A DNA stretch of 6,368 nt. Origin: an uncultured Eubacterium sp. Its GTDB lineage: Bacteria; Bacillota; Clostridia; Lachnospirales; Lachnospiraceae. Shown here piece after piece: positions 6,246 through 6,368 of this stretch. Both the position numbers and the translations under genes were made by a program. The DNA lies in contig CAJGDH010000111.1 in the NCBI GenBank assembly GCA_904502145.1, positions 1-6,368 of the forward strand. Direction: 5' to 3'. The notes under the pieces are model-generated. The model saw only the letters and a program-made list of their open reading frames with translations. It had not been told where the DNA came from and made no database searches. Each line of letters starts with the position of its first letter. The first letter of the stretch is position 1.

Positions 6246-6282
6246 AGGACCGGACAACCATCATAGACGGTCATCCGGTCCT
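6246..6282 (-). terminator. Hairpin, probable terminator of the gene at the right edge
   Basis: Arms 6269-6282 and 6246-6259 form a 14-bp stem with a 9-base loop in minus-strand RNA, all pairs Watson-Crick except two G-U wobbles. In plus-strand RNA these two pairs would be A-C mismatches, so the structure favours the minus-strand transcript. It begins 35 bp past the stop codon of the upstream gene. The U-tract is imperfect (TTTCC at once, then six T's after about 11 bases), so termination may be partial. Confidence 0.6.
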
Positions 6283-6317
6283 CCCAGTATCATAAATATG
6301 AGGTCTGTAAGGCGATA

Positions 6318-6368
6318 TTAACTTTTCTCTCCTTCCAGAAACATCTCATGGATACCCTTTGCTGCAGC
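6318..6368 (-). CDS. C-terminal end of an unidentified gene
   Basis: Sixteen sense codons, reading AAAKGIHEMFLEGEKS, then TAA (6320-6318) enter from the right edge. The frame is chosen because its stop is followed at a normal distance by the terminator-like hairpin at 6246-6282 and its sequence looks like an ordinary charged protein tail. A second minus-strand frame also stays open past this point, so the assignment is tentative. The family cannot be recognised from so little. Confidence 0.45.
   Translation of the reverse strand, partial: AAAKGIHEMFLEGEKS

Noticed and set aside
6155..6317. Riboswitch upstream of the MATE gene
   Set aside because: Only one simple hairpin is present, close to the upstream stop codon; no conserved aptamer core or alternative terminator/antiterminator pairing was recognised.

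Overview
The window looks like chromosomal DNA of a moderately GC-rich Clostridia member, probably Lachnospiraceae-like. This is an inference from gene families (a DnaD-domain replication protein, a clostridial-type MATE exporter, a dCache-HAMP-PP2C sensor phosphatase), strong AGGAGG-type ribosome sites and intrinsic terminators. I could not run a database search. All real genes lie on the minus strand, so transcription runs from the right edge to the left.

From right to left there is first the last 16 codons of an unidentified gene (6318-6368). A directional hairpin follows (6246-6282) and probably closes that unit. Next comes a likely three-gene operon. It contains a MATE-family multidrug/metabolite exporter (4724-6154, with a possible CTG start at 6112), a cytoplasmic GH13 alpha-glucosidase-like enzyme whose start overlaps the end of the exporter gene by 17 nt (3190-4740), and, 82 nt further on, a membrane-anchored RsbU/SpoIIE-type Ser/Thr phosphatase with an extracellular dCache sensor (951-3107). 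A clear rho-independent terminator (881-920) ends this unit.

The 363-bp gap that follows (588-950) is the most interesting part. It holds four exact copies of the DnaA box TTATCCACA, one copy with a single mismatch and at least one weaker copy. It sits directly upstream of a gene for a DnaD/DnaB_2-type primosome protein (1-587, cut off by the left edge). A cluster of initiator-binding sites in front of a helicase-loading gene suggests either DnaA control of that gene, a DnaA-titrating or regulatory locus, or part of a replication origin. The sequence alone does not decide among these.

No tRNA, rRNA, CRISPR array, insertion sequence or phage structural gene was seen.
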